The notes under the pieces are model-generated. The model saw nothing but the letters and a program-made list of their open reading frames with translations. It searched no databases and had not been told where the DNA came from. The translations under genes were made by a program, and so were the position numbers. A stretch of DNA of 5,099 nt from 2-01-FULL-45-10 sp964450115 (lineage in GTDB: Bacteria > Omnitrophota > Gorgyraeia > 2-01-FULL-45-10), in the NCBI GenBank assembly GCA_964450115.1, contig CAYVCD010000095.1, positions 1 to 5,099 of the forward strand, read 5' to 3'. This document shows, one piece after another, positions 1 to 5,028 of this stretch; position 1 is the stretch's first letter; each line of letters opens with the position of its first letter.

Positions 1-644
1 TCGGATACATATATGATTGGAAGTCCAGGTGGTATGCCAACAGATACGACTTTCCCAAGCTATTGCTCGAAGATATAAAGATCAAGAAGCATATAAAGAA
101 AGCCCTCGCCTCGGCGGCGGTGTCGAAGATAGAGATCGAAAGGGCGAGCGAGAAGATAAGGGTCCTGATATTTACGGCAAGACCGGGCATCATAATAGGC
201 CGACGCGGAGCCGAGATCGAAAAGCTAAAAGAAGAGGTTCAGGCGATAGCCGGAAAAGATGTCATCATAGATATAAAAGAGATAAAGAATCCCAATATGG
301 ATGCGCAGCTCGTGGCTGAGAATATAGCGATGCAGCTTGAGAAGCGTATCCCTCACCGCAGAGCGATGAAAAAGGCGATACAAAATGCTCTCGACTCCGG
401 AGCTAAAGGTGCCAAGATCATTTGCGGCGGACGACTGGGTGGTTCAGAGATAGCGCGGCGCGAGAGCTACCGCGTCGGATCGATCCCCGCGCAGACCCTG
501 AGAGCGGAGATAGACTACGGATTCACTGAAGCGTTGACCAAGTTCGGCCTTATAGGCATAAAGACGTGGATATATAAAGGTGACAAGATCCTGGATAAGA
601 AAGAGGAAGAGCCGGAAGAGAAGAAGCAGTTCAAATCAATTTAA
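1..644 (+). CDS. rpsC: 30S ribosomal protein S3 (5' end cut by the window)
   Basis: S3 sits in the head of the small subunit near the mRNA entry channel. The reading frame is open from base 3 and begins GYIYDWKSRWYA, which aligns with the usual S3 start after the first dozen residues (MGQKVxPxGxRL), so about 12 codons lie outside the window. Bases 1-2 would complete the preceding Leu codon. The type 2 KH domain is clear: its GxxG loop is GRRG at bases 198-209, inside PGIIIGRRGAEI. The C-terminal S3 domain follows, with GGRLGGSEIARRE and the stretch ending FGLIGIKTWIYKGD. The protein ends in a charged Glu/Lys-rich tail. With the missing residues it would be about 225 aa, normal for S3. An internal in-frame TTG at 63 is a Leu codon, not the start. 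rplP follows after 14 bases. Confidence 0.98.
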   Translation, partial: GYIYDWKSRWYANRYDFPKLLLEDIKIKKHIKKALASAAVSKIEIERASEKIRVLIFTARPGIIIGRRGAEIEKLKEEVQAIAGKDVIIDIKEIKNPNMDAQLVAENIAMQLEKRIPHRRAMKKAIQNALDSGAKGAKIICGGRLGGSEIARRESYRVGSIPAQTLRAEIDYGFTEALTKFGLIGIKTWIYKGDKILDKKEEEPEEKKQFKSI

Positions 645-658
645 AGAGGTAAATCGAT

Positions 659-1075
659 ATGACGTTGATGCCGAAGAGAGTAAAGTTCAGAAAAGCGCAG
701 CGGGGCAGGATGGGCGGGACCGCTTATAGAGGGTCTACTTTGGCGTTCGGCGAATTCGGGCTGAAGGCTTTAGCGAACTGCTGGATGACCGACAGGCAGA
801 TAGAATCTGCCAGAGTAACTTTAGCGCGCCACTTAAAAGGCGGCGGCAAGGTATGGATCAGGGTTTTCCCTGATCATCCGGTCACGAAGAAGCCTGCTGA
901 AACCAGGATGGGCAAAGGAAAGGGCGATCCGAGTCATTGGGTCGCTGTGGTAAAGAAGGGTAAGATACTATTTGAGATGGACGGAGTACCGATCGAGCTC
1001 GCGAAGGAATCGATGAGGGTGGCCGCGTTTAAGATCCCAATAAGAACAAAATTCATAACAAGGGCGCATGGTTAA
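659..1075 (+). CDS. rplP: 50S ribosomal protein L16
   Basis: L16 (uL16) binds 23S rRNA near the peptidyl transferase centre and the A-site tRNA elbow. The 138-aa product has the family length and layout: a basic start MPKRVKFRKAQRGRM at residues 4-18, then RQIESAR at 46-52, KVWIRVFPDHPVTKKPAE at 64-81, and the signature RMGKGKG at 83-89 followed by WVAVVK. The C-terminal part (residues 102-135) matches the usual FE..GV..E.A.E..R.AA.K.PI.TKF pattern. The start at 659 is preferred over the in-frame ATG at 668 because AAAGAGGT lies at 643-650, 8 bases upstream, and many L16 proteins begin with a few residues before MPKR. The gene is 14 bases after rpsC and 3 bases before rpmC, so coupled translation is likely. 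Confidence 0.98.
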   Translation: MTLMPKRVKFRKAQRGRMGGTAYRGSTLAFGEFGLKALANCWMTDRQIESARVTLARHLKGGGKVWIRVFPDHPVTKKPAETRMGKGKGDPSHWVAVVKKGKILFEMDGVPIELAKESMRVAAFKIPIRTKFITRAHG

Positions 1076-1078
1076 CGT

Positions 1079-1279
1079 ATGATAAAATCCAATGAACTCA
1101 GGAATATGACGGTCGAAGAGATAAAGATGAAAGAAGAGGTCCTGAAGAAGGAGCTCTACGGTTTGAGGAGCGAGGCTGAAGCGGGCAGGATAGAGAAGCC
1201 TCACAAGATAAACGATGTTCGAAGAGATATCGCGCGTTGCGAGACCATTATACGGGAGAAGATGAATGCAAAAAAGTAA
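1079..1279 (+). CDS. rpmC: 50S ribosomal protein L29
   Basis: L29 (uL29) is a small two-helix protein beside the nascent-chain exit tunnel, part of the docking site for trigger factor and SRP. The 66-aa product has the usual length and is strongly helical and charged. Its beginning (ELRNMTVEEIKMKEEVLKKELYGLR, residues 6-30) and the signature around KPHKINDVRRDIARCETIIRE (residues 40-60) fit the family. Cys54 stands where Ile or Val is more usual. The start is 3 bases after the rplP stop. No strong Shine-Dalgarno is seen; AGGGCG at 1061-1066 is rather distant, so re-initiation by ribosomes finishing rplP is a reasonable inference. Its last 14 bases overlap rpsQ in another frame. Confidence 0.97.
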   Translation: MIKSNELRNMTVEEIKMKEEVLKKELYGLRSEAEAGRIEKPHKINDVRRDIARCETIIREKMNAKK

Positions 1280-1529
1280 CGAGAGGAACAGTCGCAAGGA
1301 GAGGATCGGCGTTGTCAAGAGCAACAAGATGAACAAGACGATCACAGTAGTTATAGACAGGATCTCGCATCACCCTGTATATGATAAATTGGTCAAGTCG
1401 CACTCGACCCTTAAGGCGCACGATGAGAAGAATGCCGCGAAGATCGGCGATACAGTGAAGATCGAAGAGACGAGGCCCATCTCCAAGACAAAGAGATGGA
1501 GACTGGTTGAGATCATAAAAAAGCAGTAA
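1266..1529 (+). CDS. rpsQ: 30S ribosomal protein S17
   Basis: S17 (uS17) is a primary 16S rRNA-binding protein of OB-fold type that helps assemble the 30S body. The 87-aa product shows RKERIGVVKSNKMNKTITVVID (residues 10-31), HHPVYDKLVKSHSTLKAHDE (35-54), the GD turn at 61-62 and RPISKTKRWRL (70-80), all family hallmarks. The start overlaps the end of rpmC by 14 bases; GGGAG at 1254-1258, 7 bases upstream of ATG 1266, supports it. A later start would have to fall inside the conserved region. This is the last gene of the classical S10 operon. Here rplN follows after only 18 bases with no terminator, so the S10 and spc blocks appear to be joined. Confidence 0.97.
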   Translation: MQKSNERNSRKERIGVVKSNKMNKTITVVIDRISHHPVYDKLVKSHSTLKAHDEKNAAKIGDTVKIEETRPISKTKRWRLVEIIKKQ

Positions 1530-1547
1530 AGAGCGAAGGCACAGAAA

Positions 1548-1916
1548 ATGATAAGAATGAGATCGATAGTAGACGTAGCTGATAATACCGGCGCGCGCAA
1601 AGCATCCATGATAGGCGTAATAGGGCGCTCCAATAAGAAATATGCCGACATAGGCGACATAATAACCTGTAACATAAAAGAAGCCACGCCGGATGCCACA
1701 GTGAAGAACCATGAAGTCTGCAAGGGTGTGGTCGTGAGAACGGCCTCTCCTATAAAGAGGACGGACGGAAGCATATTGAGGTTTGACAGGAACGCGATAG
1801 TCATCATAGATCTGCAGATGAATCCTAGGGGAACGAGGATCTTCGGACCTGTGGCCAGAGAGCTCAGGGATAAGAACTTTATGAAGATCATATCGCTCGC
1901 TCCGGAGGTCATATAA
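1548..1916 (+). CDS. rplN: 50S ribosomal protein L14
   Basis: L14 (uL14) lies at the subunit interface, contributes to bridges with 16S rRNA, and is the docking surface for the silencing factor RsfS. The 122-aa product covers the whole family: VADNTGARK (residues 10-18), YADIGDIIT (32-40), KGVVVRT (59-65), DGSILRFDRNA (73-83) and the very conserved GTRIFGPVARELR (95-107), then FMKIISLAPEVI to the end. A purine-rich GAAGG at 1535-1539 lies 8 bases upstream of the ATG. Codon use is marked: by direct count 14 of 17 Ile codons are ATA (3 ATC, no ATT) and 10 of 12 Arg codons are AGA or AGG. rplX starts 1 base after the stop. Confidence 0.98.
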   Translation: MIRMRSIVDVADNTGARKASMIGVIGRSNKKYADIGDIITCNIKEATPDATVKNHEVCKGVVVRTASPIKRTDGSILRFDRNAIVIIDLQMNPRGTRIFGPVARELRDKNFMKIISLAPEVI

Positions 1917-1917
1917 G

Positions 1918-2229
1918 ATGAATAAGATAAAGAAGCACGATACAGTATTTGTCTTAGCCGGAAGAGATAAGGGTAAGACCGGCAAGGTCTTCAGAGTATA
2001 TCCGGCCAAGGAGAGAGCTCTCGTAGAAGGCGTTAATTACGTGAAGAAGCATGCGAGAAAATCGCAGGATAATCCGCAGGGTGGTATTGTTCAGAAGGAG
2101 AGCTCCATCCATCTGTCGAACCTCGCGCTCTTCTGTAAAAATTGCAATAAGAGCGCCCGGGTAGGATTCAACAGCCTGGCGGACGGAACTAAGTCAAGAT
2201 ACTGCAAGCGTTGTAAAGAGGTGATCTAA
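1918..2229 (+). CDS. rplX: 50S ribosomal protein L24, four-cysteine (probable zinc) form
   Basis: L24 (uL24) is an early assembly initiator of the 50S and lies near the exit tunnel. The 103-aa product has an N-terminal KOW motif (about residues 5-32, with VLAGRDKGKTGKV), then VEGVNYVKKHARKSQ and GGIVQKESSIHLSNLAL. The C-terminal part holds two CxxC pairs, C73/C76 (CKNC) and C96/C99 (CKRC), spaced like a zinc ribbon. Many bacterial L24 proteins lack these cysteines, so this is the cysteine-bearing form; zinc binding is inferred from the pattern. GGAGG at 1904-1908, inside the end of rplN, lies 9 bases before the ATG. The gene begins 1 base after rplN and ends 2 bases before rplE, suggesting coupled translation. 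Confidence 0.97.
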   Translation: MNKIKKHDTVFVLAGRDKGKTGKVFRVYPAKERALVEGVNYVKKHARKSQDNPQGGIVQKESSIHLSNLALFCKNCNKSARVGFNSLADGTKSRYCKRCKEVI

Positions 2230-2231
2230 CT

Positions 2232-2789
2232 ATGGCCACACCAAGACTTTTAGAAGCATACAGAAAAGAGATAATGCCCCAGATGGTAAAAGAGTTTGGC
2301 TATAAGAATAGCCTCGAGACTCCCAAGCTTCAGAAGATCGTCATTAACGTCGGAATGGGAGAGGCTACGCTTGATATAAAGATGCTCGAAGCGGCTCAGA
2401 ACGAGCTGGCGGCGATAACCGGGCAGAAGCCGTTAACGACGAGAGCTAAAAAGTCGATAGCGAATTTTAAGATCCGTAAAGGGCTTCCCATAGGCTGCAA
2501 GGTCACCTTAAGAAGGGCGATGATGTATGAATTCCTCGACAGGCTGATATCGATAGCCATACCGAGGATCAGGGACTTTAGGGGCCTTCCCACGAGCTCA
2601 TTCGATAAAGGCGGGAACTATTCGTTCGGCCTGAACGAACAGGTCATATTCGCGGAAGTGGATGTTGATAAGGTGATGAAGACGCATGGAATGGATATAA
2701 CCATAGTTACGAACGCGAAGAGCAAAGAAGAGGCTTATGCTTTGCTGAAATTCTTCGGCATGCCGTTCAAAAAAGATAAACAGGTATAA
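2232..2789 (+). CDS. rplE: 50S ribosomal protein L5
   Basis: L5 (uL5) binds 5S rRNA with L18 in the central protuberance and contacts the P-site tRNA and the 30S head. The 185-aa product is slightly longer than the common 179-180 aa. Conserved parts in order: PKLQKIVINVGMGEA (residues 31-45), the TGQKPLTTRAKKSIANFKIR stretch (63-82), GLPIGCKVTLRR (84-95), MYEFLDRLISIAIPRIRDFRGL (98-119), the FDKGGNYSFGLNEQVIF block (124-140) and GMDITIVTNAKSKEEAYALLKFFGMPF (153-179). A short basic tail KKDKQV ends it. GAGGTGA at 2218-2224, overlapping the rplX end, is a strong ribosome binding site 7 bases before the ATG. rpsN follows after 8 bases. Confidence 0.98.
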   Translation: MATPRLLEAYRKEIMPQMVKEFGYKNSLETPKLQKIVINVGMGEATLDIKMLEAAQNELAAITGQKPLTTRAKKSIANFKIRKGLPIGCKVTLRRAMMYEFLDRLISIAIPRIRDFRGLPTSSFDKGGNYSFGLNEQVIFAEVDVDKVMKTHGMDITIVTNAKSKEEAYALLKFFGMPFKKDKQV

Positions 2790-2797
2790 ATAATAAG

Positions 2798-2983
2798 ATG
2801 GCAAAGACATCGCTAATAGTAAAGTGCAACAGGAAGCAGAAGTTCAAAGTGAGACAGTATCATAGGTGCAAGCTTTGCGGAAGGCCGCGCGGGTATATAG
2901 GCCGTTTCCAGCTGTGCAGGATCTGTTTCAGGGAACTTGCTTCCAGGGGCGAGATACCGGGCGTGGTTAAGGCCAGCTGGTAA
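2798..2983 (+). CDS. rpsN: 30S ribosomal protein S14, type Z (zinc-binding)
   Basis: S14 (uS14) joins late in the assembly of the 30S head. This is the short 61-aa type Z form. The zinc ligands are C24 and C27 (RCKLC) and C40 and C43 (LCRIC), followed by the conserved FRELASRGEIPGVVKASW to the C-terminus. The longer type of about 100 aa, as in E. coli, lacks these cysteines. An additional Cys10 in the N-terminal part is not one of the ligands. No strong Shine-Dalgarno is visible: AGGT at 2782-2785 is 12 bases upstream, so coupling to rplE is likely. The position between L5 and S8 is the classical spc order. Together with the cysteine-bearing L24 it gives the operon two probable zinc proteins. 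Confidence 0.98.
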   Translation: MAKTSLIVKCNRKQKFKVRQYHRCKLCGRPRGYIGRFQLCRICFRELASRGEIPGVVKASW

Positions 2984-2991
2984 GGCGTAAA

Positions 2992-3019
2992 CGCAATACT
3001 CAATACGCATAACGCAATA
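2992..3019 (+). repeat. Four degenerate tandem 7-base repeats in the rpsN-rpsH gap
   Basis: The 61-base gap (2984-3044) is the only sizeable intergenic space here. It contains four consecutive heptamers: CGCAATA (2992-2998), CTCAATA (2999-3005), CGCATAA (3006-3012) and CGCAATA (3013-3019). The first and last are identical, and the longer string ACGCAATAC recurs at 2991-2999 and 3012-3020, exactly 21 bases apart. The flanking GCGTAAA (2985-2991) may be a decayed further copy. The array does not form a convincing hairpin, so it does not look like a terminator. The function is unknown; it resembles low-complexity CGCAATA-type spacers I recall from some uncultivated bacterial genomes, which is memory rather than a search result. 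Confidence 0.7.
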
Positions 3020-3028
3020 CAAAAGATC

Positions 3029-3034
3029 AGGGAG
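3029..3034 (+). promoter_or_regulatory. Ribosome binding site of rpsH
   Basis: AGGGAG lies 10 bases before ATG 3045, just after the heptamer repeats. Because rpsH is 61 bases from rpsN, it cannot rely on close coupling, and this site gives it independent initiation. Confidence 0.6.
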
Positions 3035-3044
3035 AGCACACAAT

Positions 3045-3443
3045 ATGGCAGTGACAGATTCAATCGCAGATATGCTCACGATAGTGAGGAACGGCAGCCG
3101 CGCGAAGATGCCGGTAGTGGAGGTCAGGGGCTCTAAGATGAGCGGGGAGATCCTCACCATATTCAAGAAGAACGATTTCATCGCTAATTTGAAACTCTTA
3201 AAAGACAACAAGCAGGGCGTATTACGCGTATACCTGAAATATTACAGGGACGGTTCACCGGCCATTCTGGGTATAAAAAGAATATCGAGACCAGGGTTAC
3301 GCATGTATAAAAAGACGGATGAATTGCCGAAAGTTTACGGCGGGCTTGGCATAGCTGTCATATCGACCTCTAAGGGTCTTATGACGGATACCGAGGCGCG
3401 CGAAGAGAAGCTTGGCGGCGAAGTCATCTGTTACATTTGGTGA
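3045..3443 (+). CDS. rpsH: 30S ribosomal protein S8
   Basis: S8 (uS8) is a primary binder of the central domain of 16S rRNA; in E. coli it also represses its own spc operon by binding the mRNA near the rplX-rplE junction. The 132-aa product has the normal length. It begins MAVTDSIADMLTIVRNGSRAK (TDxIADMLTxxRN is typical), continues with KQGVLRVYLKY (residues 56-66), GIKRISRPGLRMY (76-88) and YGGLGIAVISTSKGLMTDTEAR (98-119), and closes with the conserved GGEVICYIW (124-132). Whether S8 feedback operates here cannot be told from the sequence alone. The start follows the 61-base repeat-bearing gap and has AGGGAG upstream. The TGA stop is embedded in the ribosome binding site of rplF. Confidence 0.98.
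   Translation: MAVTDSIADMLTIVRNGSRAKMPVVEVRGSKMSGEILTIFKKNDFIANLKLLKDNKQGVLRVYLKYYRDGSPAILGIKRISRPGLRMYKKTDELPKVYGGLGIAVISTSKGLMTDTEAREEKLGGEVICYIW
3439..3443 (+). promoter_or_regulatory. Ribosome binding site of rplF overlapping the rpsH stop
   Basis: GGTGA includes the TGA stop of rpsH and lies 4 bases before ATG 3448. It matches the downstream half of the full anti-Shine-Dalgarno complement (GGAGGTGATC), so the short spacing is in good register. It supports ATG 3448 over the upstream in-frame TTG at 3412, and places the stop of S8 inside the initiation site of L6, an arrangement that favours coupling. Confidence 0.55.
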
Positions 3444-3447
3444 GGAT

Positions 3448-4002
3448 ATGTCAAGAATAGGAAAGAAACCCATAGATCTTCCGATTGGAGTAAAGGCGGC
3501 GGTGGCGAATAGCGTTATAACCGTCGAAGGAGCTAAAGGAAAGCTGACTTTGAACATTCCTCCGAAATTCAAAGTAGAGGTTAAAGATAATAAGGTAATT
3601 GTTACCAGGCCTTCCGATGCGAAGCAGGATAAGGCGACTCACGGGCTTATCCGAAGCCTGATCAACAATATGGCCATAGGAGTATCGGCCGGATATACAA
3701 AAGAGCTGGAGATCTCGGGAGTAGGTTTCAAGGCGGCGGTGCAGGGCAAGGTATTGAACTTGCAGCTGAGCTATACGCATCCGATAAATTTCAATATTCC
3801 GGACGGAGTTACGGTGGAGACGCCGAAGCCGACTAATATAATTATCAAAGGAATAGACAAGACGAAGGTCGGCGAGGCCGCAGCAAAGATAAGGGATTAT
3901 TACAGGCCGGAGCCCTATAAGGGCAAAGGCATAAAGTACGTTGGTGAGCACGTAAGACGCAAAGCCGGTAAGTCTGTGACCGGGGCCGGCGGCGCAGGAT
4001 AA
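3448..4002 (+). CDS. rplF: 50S ribosomal protein L6
   Basis: L6 (uL6) sits near the L7/L12 stalk base and the sarcin-ricin loop and supports elongation-factor action. From ATG 3448 the product is 184 aa and begins MSRIGKKPIDLPIGV, the standard L6 start. The open frame extends up to a TTG at 3412, but that would add 12 unconserved residues inside rpsH, so it is rejected. The two tandem L6 domains are visible: domain 1 about residues 10-82 (ITVEGAKGKLTL, THGLIRSLINNMAIGVSAGY) and domain 2 about 90-165 (SGVGFKAAVQG, LNLQLSYTHPINFNIP, IIIKGIDKTKVGEAAAKIR). The signature PEPYKGKGIKY is at 154-164. A Gly/Ala-rich tail (SVTGAGGAG) makes it a little longer than the 177-aa E. coli protein. The gap after rpsH is 4 bases. 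Confidence 0.97.
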   Translation: MSRIGKKPIDLPIGVKAAVANSVITVEGAKGKLTLNIPPKFKVEVKDNKVIVTRPSDAKQDKATHGLIRSLINNMAIGVSAGYTKELEISGVGFKAAVQGKVLNLQLSYTHPINFNIPDGVTVETPKPTNIIIKGIDKTKVGEAAAKIRDYYRPEPYKGKGIKYVGEHVRRKAGKSVTGAGGAG

Positions 4003-4015
4003 AAGGAATTATAAA

Positions 4016-4387
4016 ATGATCACAAAGTGGATAAAGATATCGGGCAGGGATAAGAGACATAAGCGCATAAGAAGGAAGATCGTAGGTACGGTCGAGAGGC
4101 CGCGCCTGAGCATACGCAGAAGCACAGGTCATCTCTACGCGCAGTTGATAGACGATACCAAAGGCAAGACGCTTGTCTCGCTCTCAACCCTTTCGGTAGA
4201 TCTTAAGGATAAGATCAAAAAGGATGCGGGTAATCTTAAGGGCGCGGTGATCCTTGGGTCAGCCATAGCCGAGAAGTCCAAAAAAGCGGGCATAACTAAA
4301 GTCGTTTTCGACAGGGCCGGCTATCTCTATCACGGCAGGGTAAAAGCATTGGCAGAGGCGGCGCGAAAAGGCGGATTGAGTTTCTAA
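4016..4387 (+). CDS. rplR: 50S ribosomal protein L18
   Basis: L18 (uL18) binds 5S rRNA and, with L5, anchors it in the central protuberance. The 123-aa product has a strongly basic N-terminal tail (KISGRDKRHKRIRRKIVGT, residues 7-25) that contacts rRNA in the family. RPRLSIRRSTGHLYAQLIDD (28-47) follows, then TLVSLST, and the signature VVFDRAGYLYHGRVKALAEAARKGGLSF (96-123) reaches the C-terminus as expected. AAAGGAA at about 4002-4008, 7 bases before the ATG, is a good ribosome binding site. The gene is 13 bases after rplF; its stop is 3 bases before the first candidate start of rpsE. Confidence 0.97.
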   Translation: MITKWIKISGRDKRHKRIRRKIVGTVERPRLSIRRSTGHLYAQLIDDTKGKTLVSLSTLSVDLKDKIKKDAGNLKGAVILGSAIAEKSKKAGITKVVFDRAGYLYHGRVKALAEAARKGGLSF

Positions 4388-4390
4388 AAC

Positions 4391-5026
4391 ATGCAAGAGG
4401 GGGAAGAATTGGTAAATCCTAACGAAGATAATAATAAAGAGATCAAGAAGGAAGAGCCTGCGGCAGCGCCTGCAGCAGCGCCTGCGCCAGCGCAGCAGCC
4501 AGAGCGTGCGTCAAGGCCGTCAAGGCCGCAATCAAGGGGCAGAGGGCGGGGGCCTTCATTTGGAAGCCAGGACAAAGAATTTATTGAAAAAGTAGTCAAT
4601 ATAAAGAGAGTAGCGAAGGTCTTAAAGGGCGGGCGCAGATTCTCCTTTAACGCTCTCGTAGTAGCCGGTGACGGAAAAGGTAAGGTAGGCTTAGGCTTCG
4701 GTAAAGGTAATGAAGTGGCCGACGCGATAAGAAAAGCATTGAACGACGCAAAGAAGAGCTTCTTCACCGTAAATATGAGAGGCACTACGATACCGCACGA
4801 GATGATAGGCCATTTTAAGTCGGCTCAAGTATTATTGAAACCGGCAAGGCCCGGAACGGGCGTCATAGCAGGCGGTCCCGTAAGAGCTATATGTGAAGCA
4901 GCGGGTATAAAAGATATACTCACAAAGAGCCTGGGATCGGATGCCGCGCTAAATGTGCTAAAGGCTGCCATAGTGGGATTAAAACAGATGAGACTTGAAA
5001 GAAGAGTAGAAAAGGATGAGGGATAA
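4391..5026 (+). CDS. rpsE: 30S ribosomal protein S5 with long N-terminal extension
   Basis: S5 (uS5) lies at the mRNA entry side of the 30S and affects decoding accuracy and mRNA unwinding. The core spans about residues 63-206: FIEKVVNIKRVAKVLKGGRR, FSFNALVVAGDGKGKVGLGFGKGNEVADAIRKAL (the double-stranded RNA-binding-like N domain), then TIPHEMIGHFKSAQVLLKPARPGTGVIAGGPVRAICEAAGIKDILTKSLGS. The 211-aa protein is longer than the roughly 166-aa E. coli S5 because of about 50 extra N-terminal residues: an acidic/Lys segment, an Ala/Pro-rich run (about 23-37) and an Arg/Ser/Pro/Gly run (39-55). The start is uncertain: ATG 4391 has only a weak upstream site, whereas TTG 4409 is preceded by GAGGGGG. 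The core is unaffected either way. rplO follows after 2 bases, where rpmD would normally stand. Confidence 0.96.
   Translation: MQEGEELVNPNEDNNKEIKKEEPAAAPAAAPAPAQQPERASRPSRPQSRGRGRGPSFGSQDKEFIEKVVNIKRVAKVLKGGRRFSFNALVVAGDGKGKVGLGFGKGNEVADAIRKALNDAKKSFFTVNMRGTTIPHEMIGHFKSAQVLLKPARPGTGVIAGGPVRAICEAAGIKDILTKSLGSDAALNVLKAAIVGLKQMRLERRVEKDEG
4397..4403 (+). promoter_or_regulatory. Possible ribosome binding site for an alternative rpsE start
   Basis: GAGGGGG lies 5 bases before an in-frame TTG at 4409-4411. If used, S5 would begin MVNPNEDNNK and be 205 aa. The upstream ATG at 4391 has only GGATTGAG (4373-4380) ten bases away but is close enough to the rplR stop for coupling. Sequence alone does not settle which is used. 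Confidence 0.4.
4463..4486 (+). repeat. In-frame 12-base tandem repeat in the rpsE extension
   Basis: GCAGCGCCTGCA (4463-4474) is followed directly by GCAGCGCCTGCG (4475-4486), differing only in the last base. Each copy encodes Ala-Ala-Pro-Ala. This is a recent-looking duplication that lengthens the disordered N-terminus of S5 without breaking the frame. Confidence 0.85.
4511..4528 (+). repeat. In-frame 9-base tandem repeat in the rpsE extension
   Basis: TCAAGGCCG occurs twice in a row (4511-4519 and 4520-4528), each encoding Ser-Arg-Pro. A partial third unit, TCAAGG at 4532-4537, follows after one codon. It begins the basic Arg/Gly part of the S5 extension. Confidence 0.85.
5018..5022 (+). 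promoter_or_regulatory. Ribosome binding site of rplO
   Basis: GAGGG, within the last codons of rpsE, lies 6 bases before TTG 5029. It supports a TTG start for rplO, since no in-frame ATG or GTG lies near the conserved beginning of the protein. Confidence 0.6.
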
Positions 5027-5028
5027 AG

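Noticed and set aside
17..319. Plus-strand open frame of 100 codons overlapping rpsC
   Set aside because: It is an out-of-frame shadow of S3, rich in Arg and Lys with no family resemblance.
1370..1912. Minus-strand open frame of 180 codons with hydrophobic stretches opposite rplN
   Set aside because: The apparent membrane-like segments are reverse complements of Lys/Glu/Asp-rich codons; there is no conserved motif, and it overlaps a certain gene.
1248..2009. Long minus-strand open frame (253 codons) opposite rpsQ, rplN and the start of rplX
   Set aside because: It lies antisense to three well-conserved genes, has no recognisable protein pattern, and is explained by the codon bias of the plus strand leaving few stops in the opposite frame.
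2985..2994. Inverted repeat GCGTAAACGC just after rpsN, considered as a terminator stem
   Set aside because: The stem is only 3-4 base pairs and no T-run follows; the downstream sequence is the heptamer array.
3218..3232. CGTATTACGCGTATA in rpsH, similar to the complement of the heptamer and partly palindromic
   Set aside because: It encodes conserved S8 residues (GVLRVYL) and is a single short match, so chance is enough to explain it.
3451..3951. Minus-strand open frame of 166 codons opposite rplF
   Set aside because: It is fully antisense to L6 and has no recognisable domain or credible start context.
4384..4785. Minus-strand open frame with an Ala/Gly-rich run opposite rpsE
   Set aside because: The repetitive stretch is simply the complement of the S5 Ala/Pro repeat.
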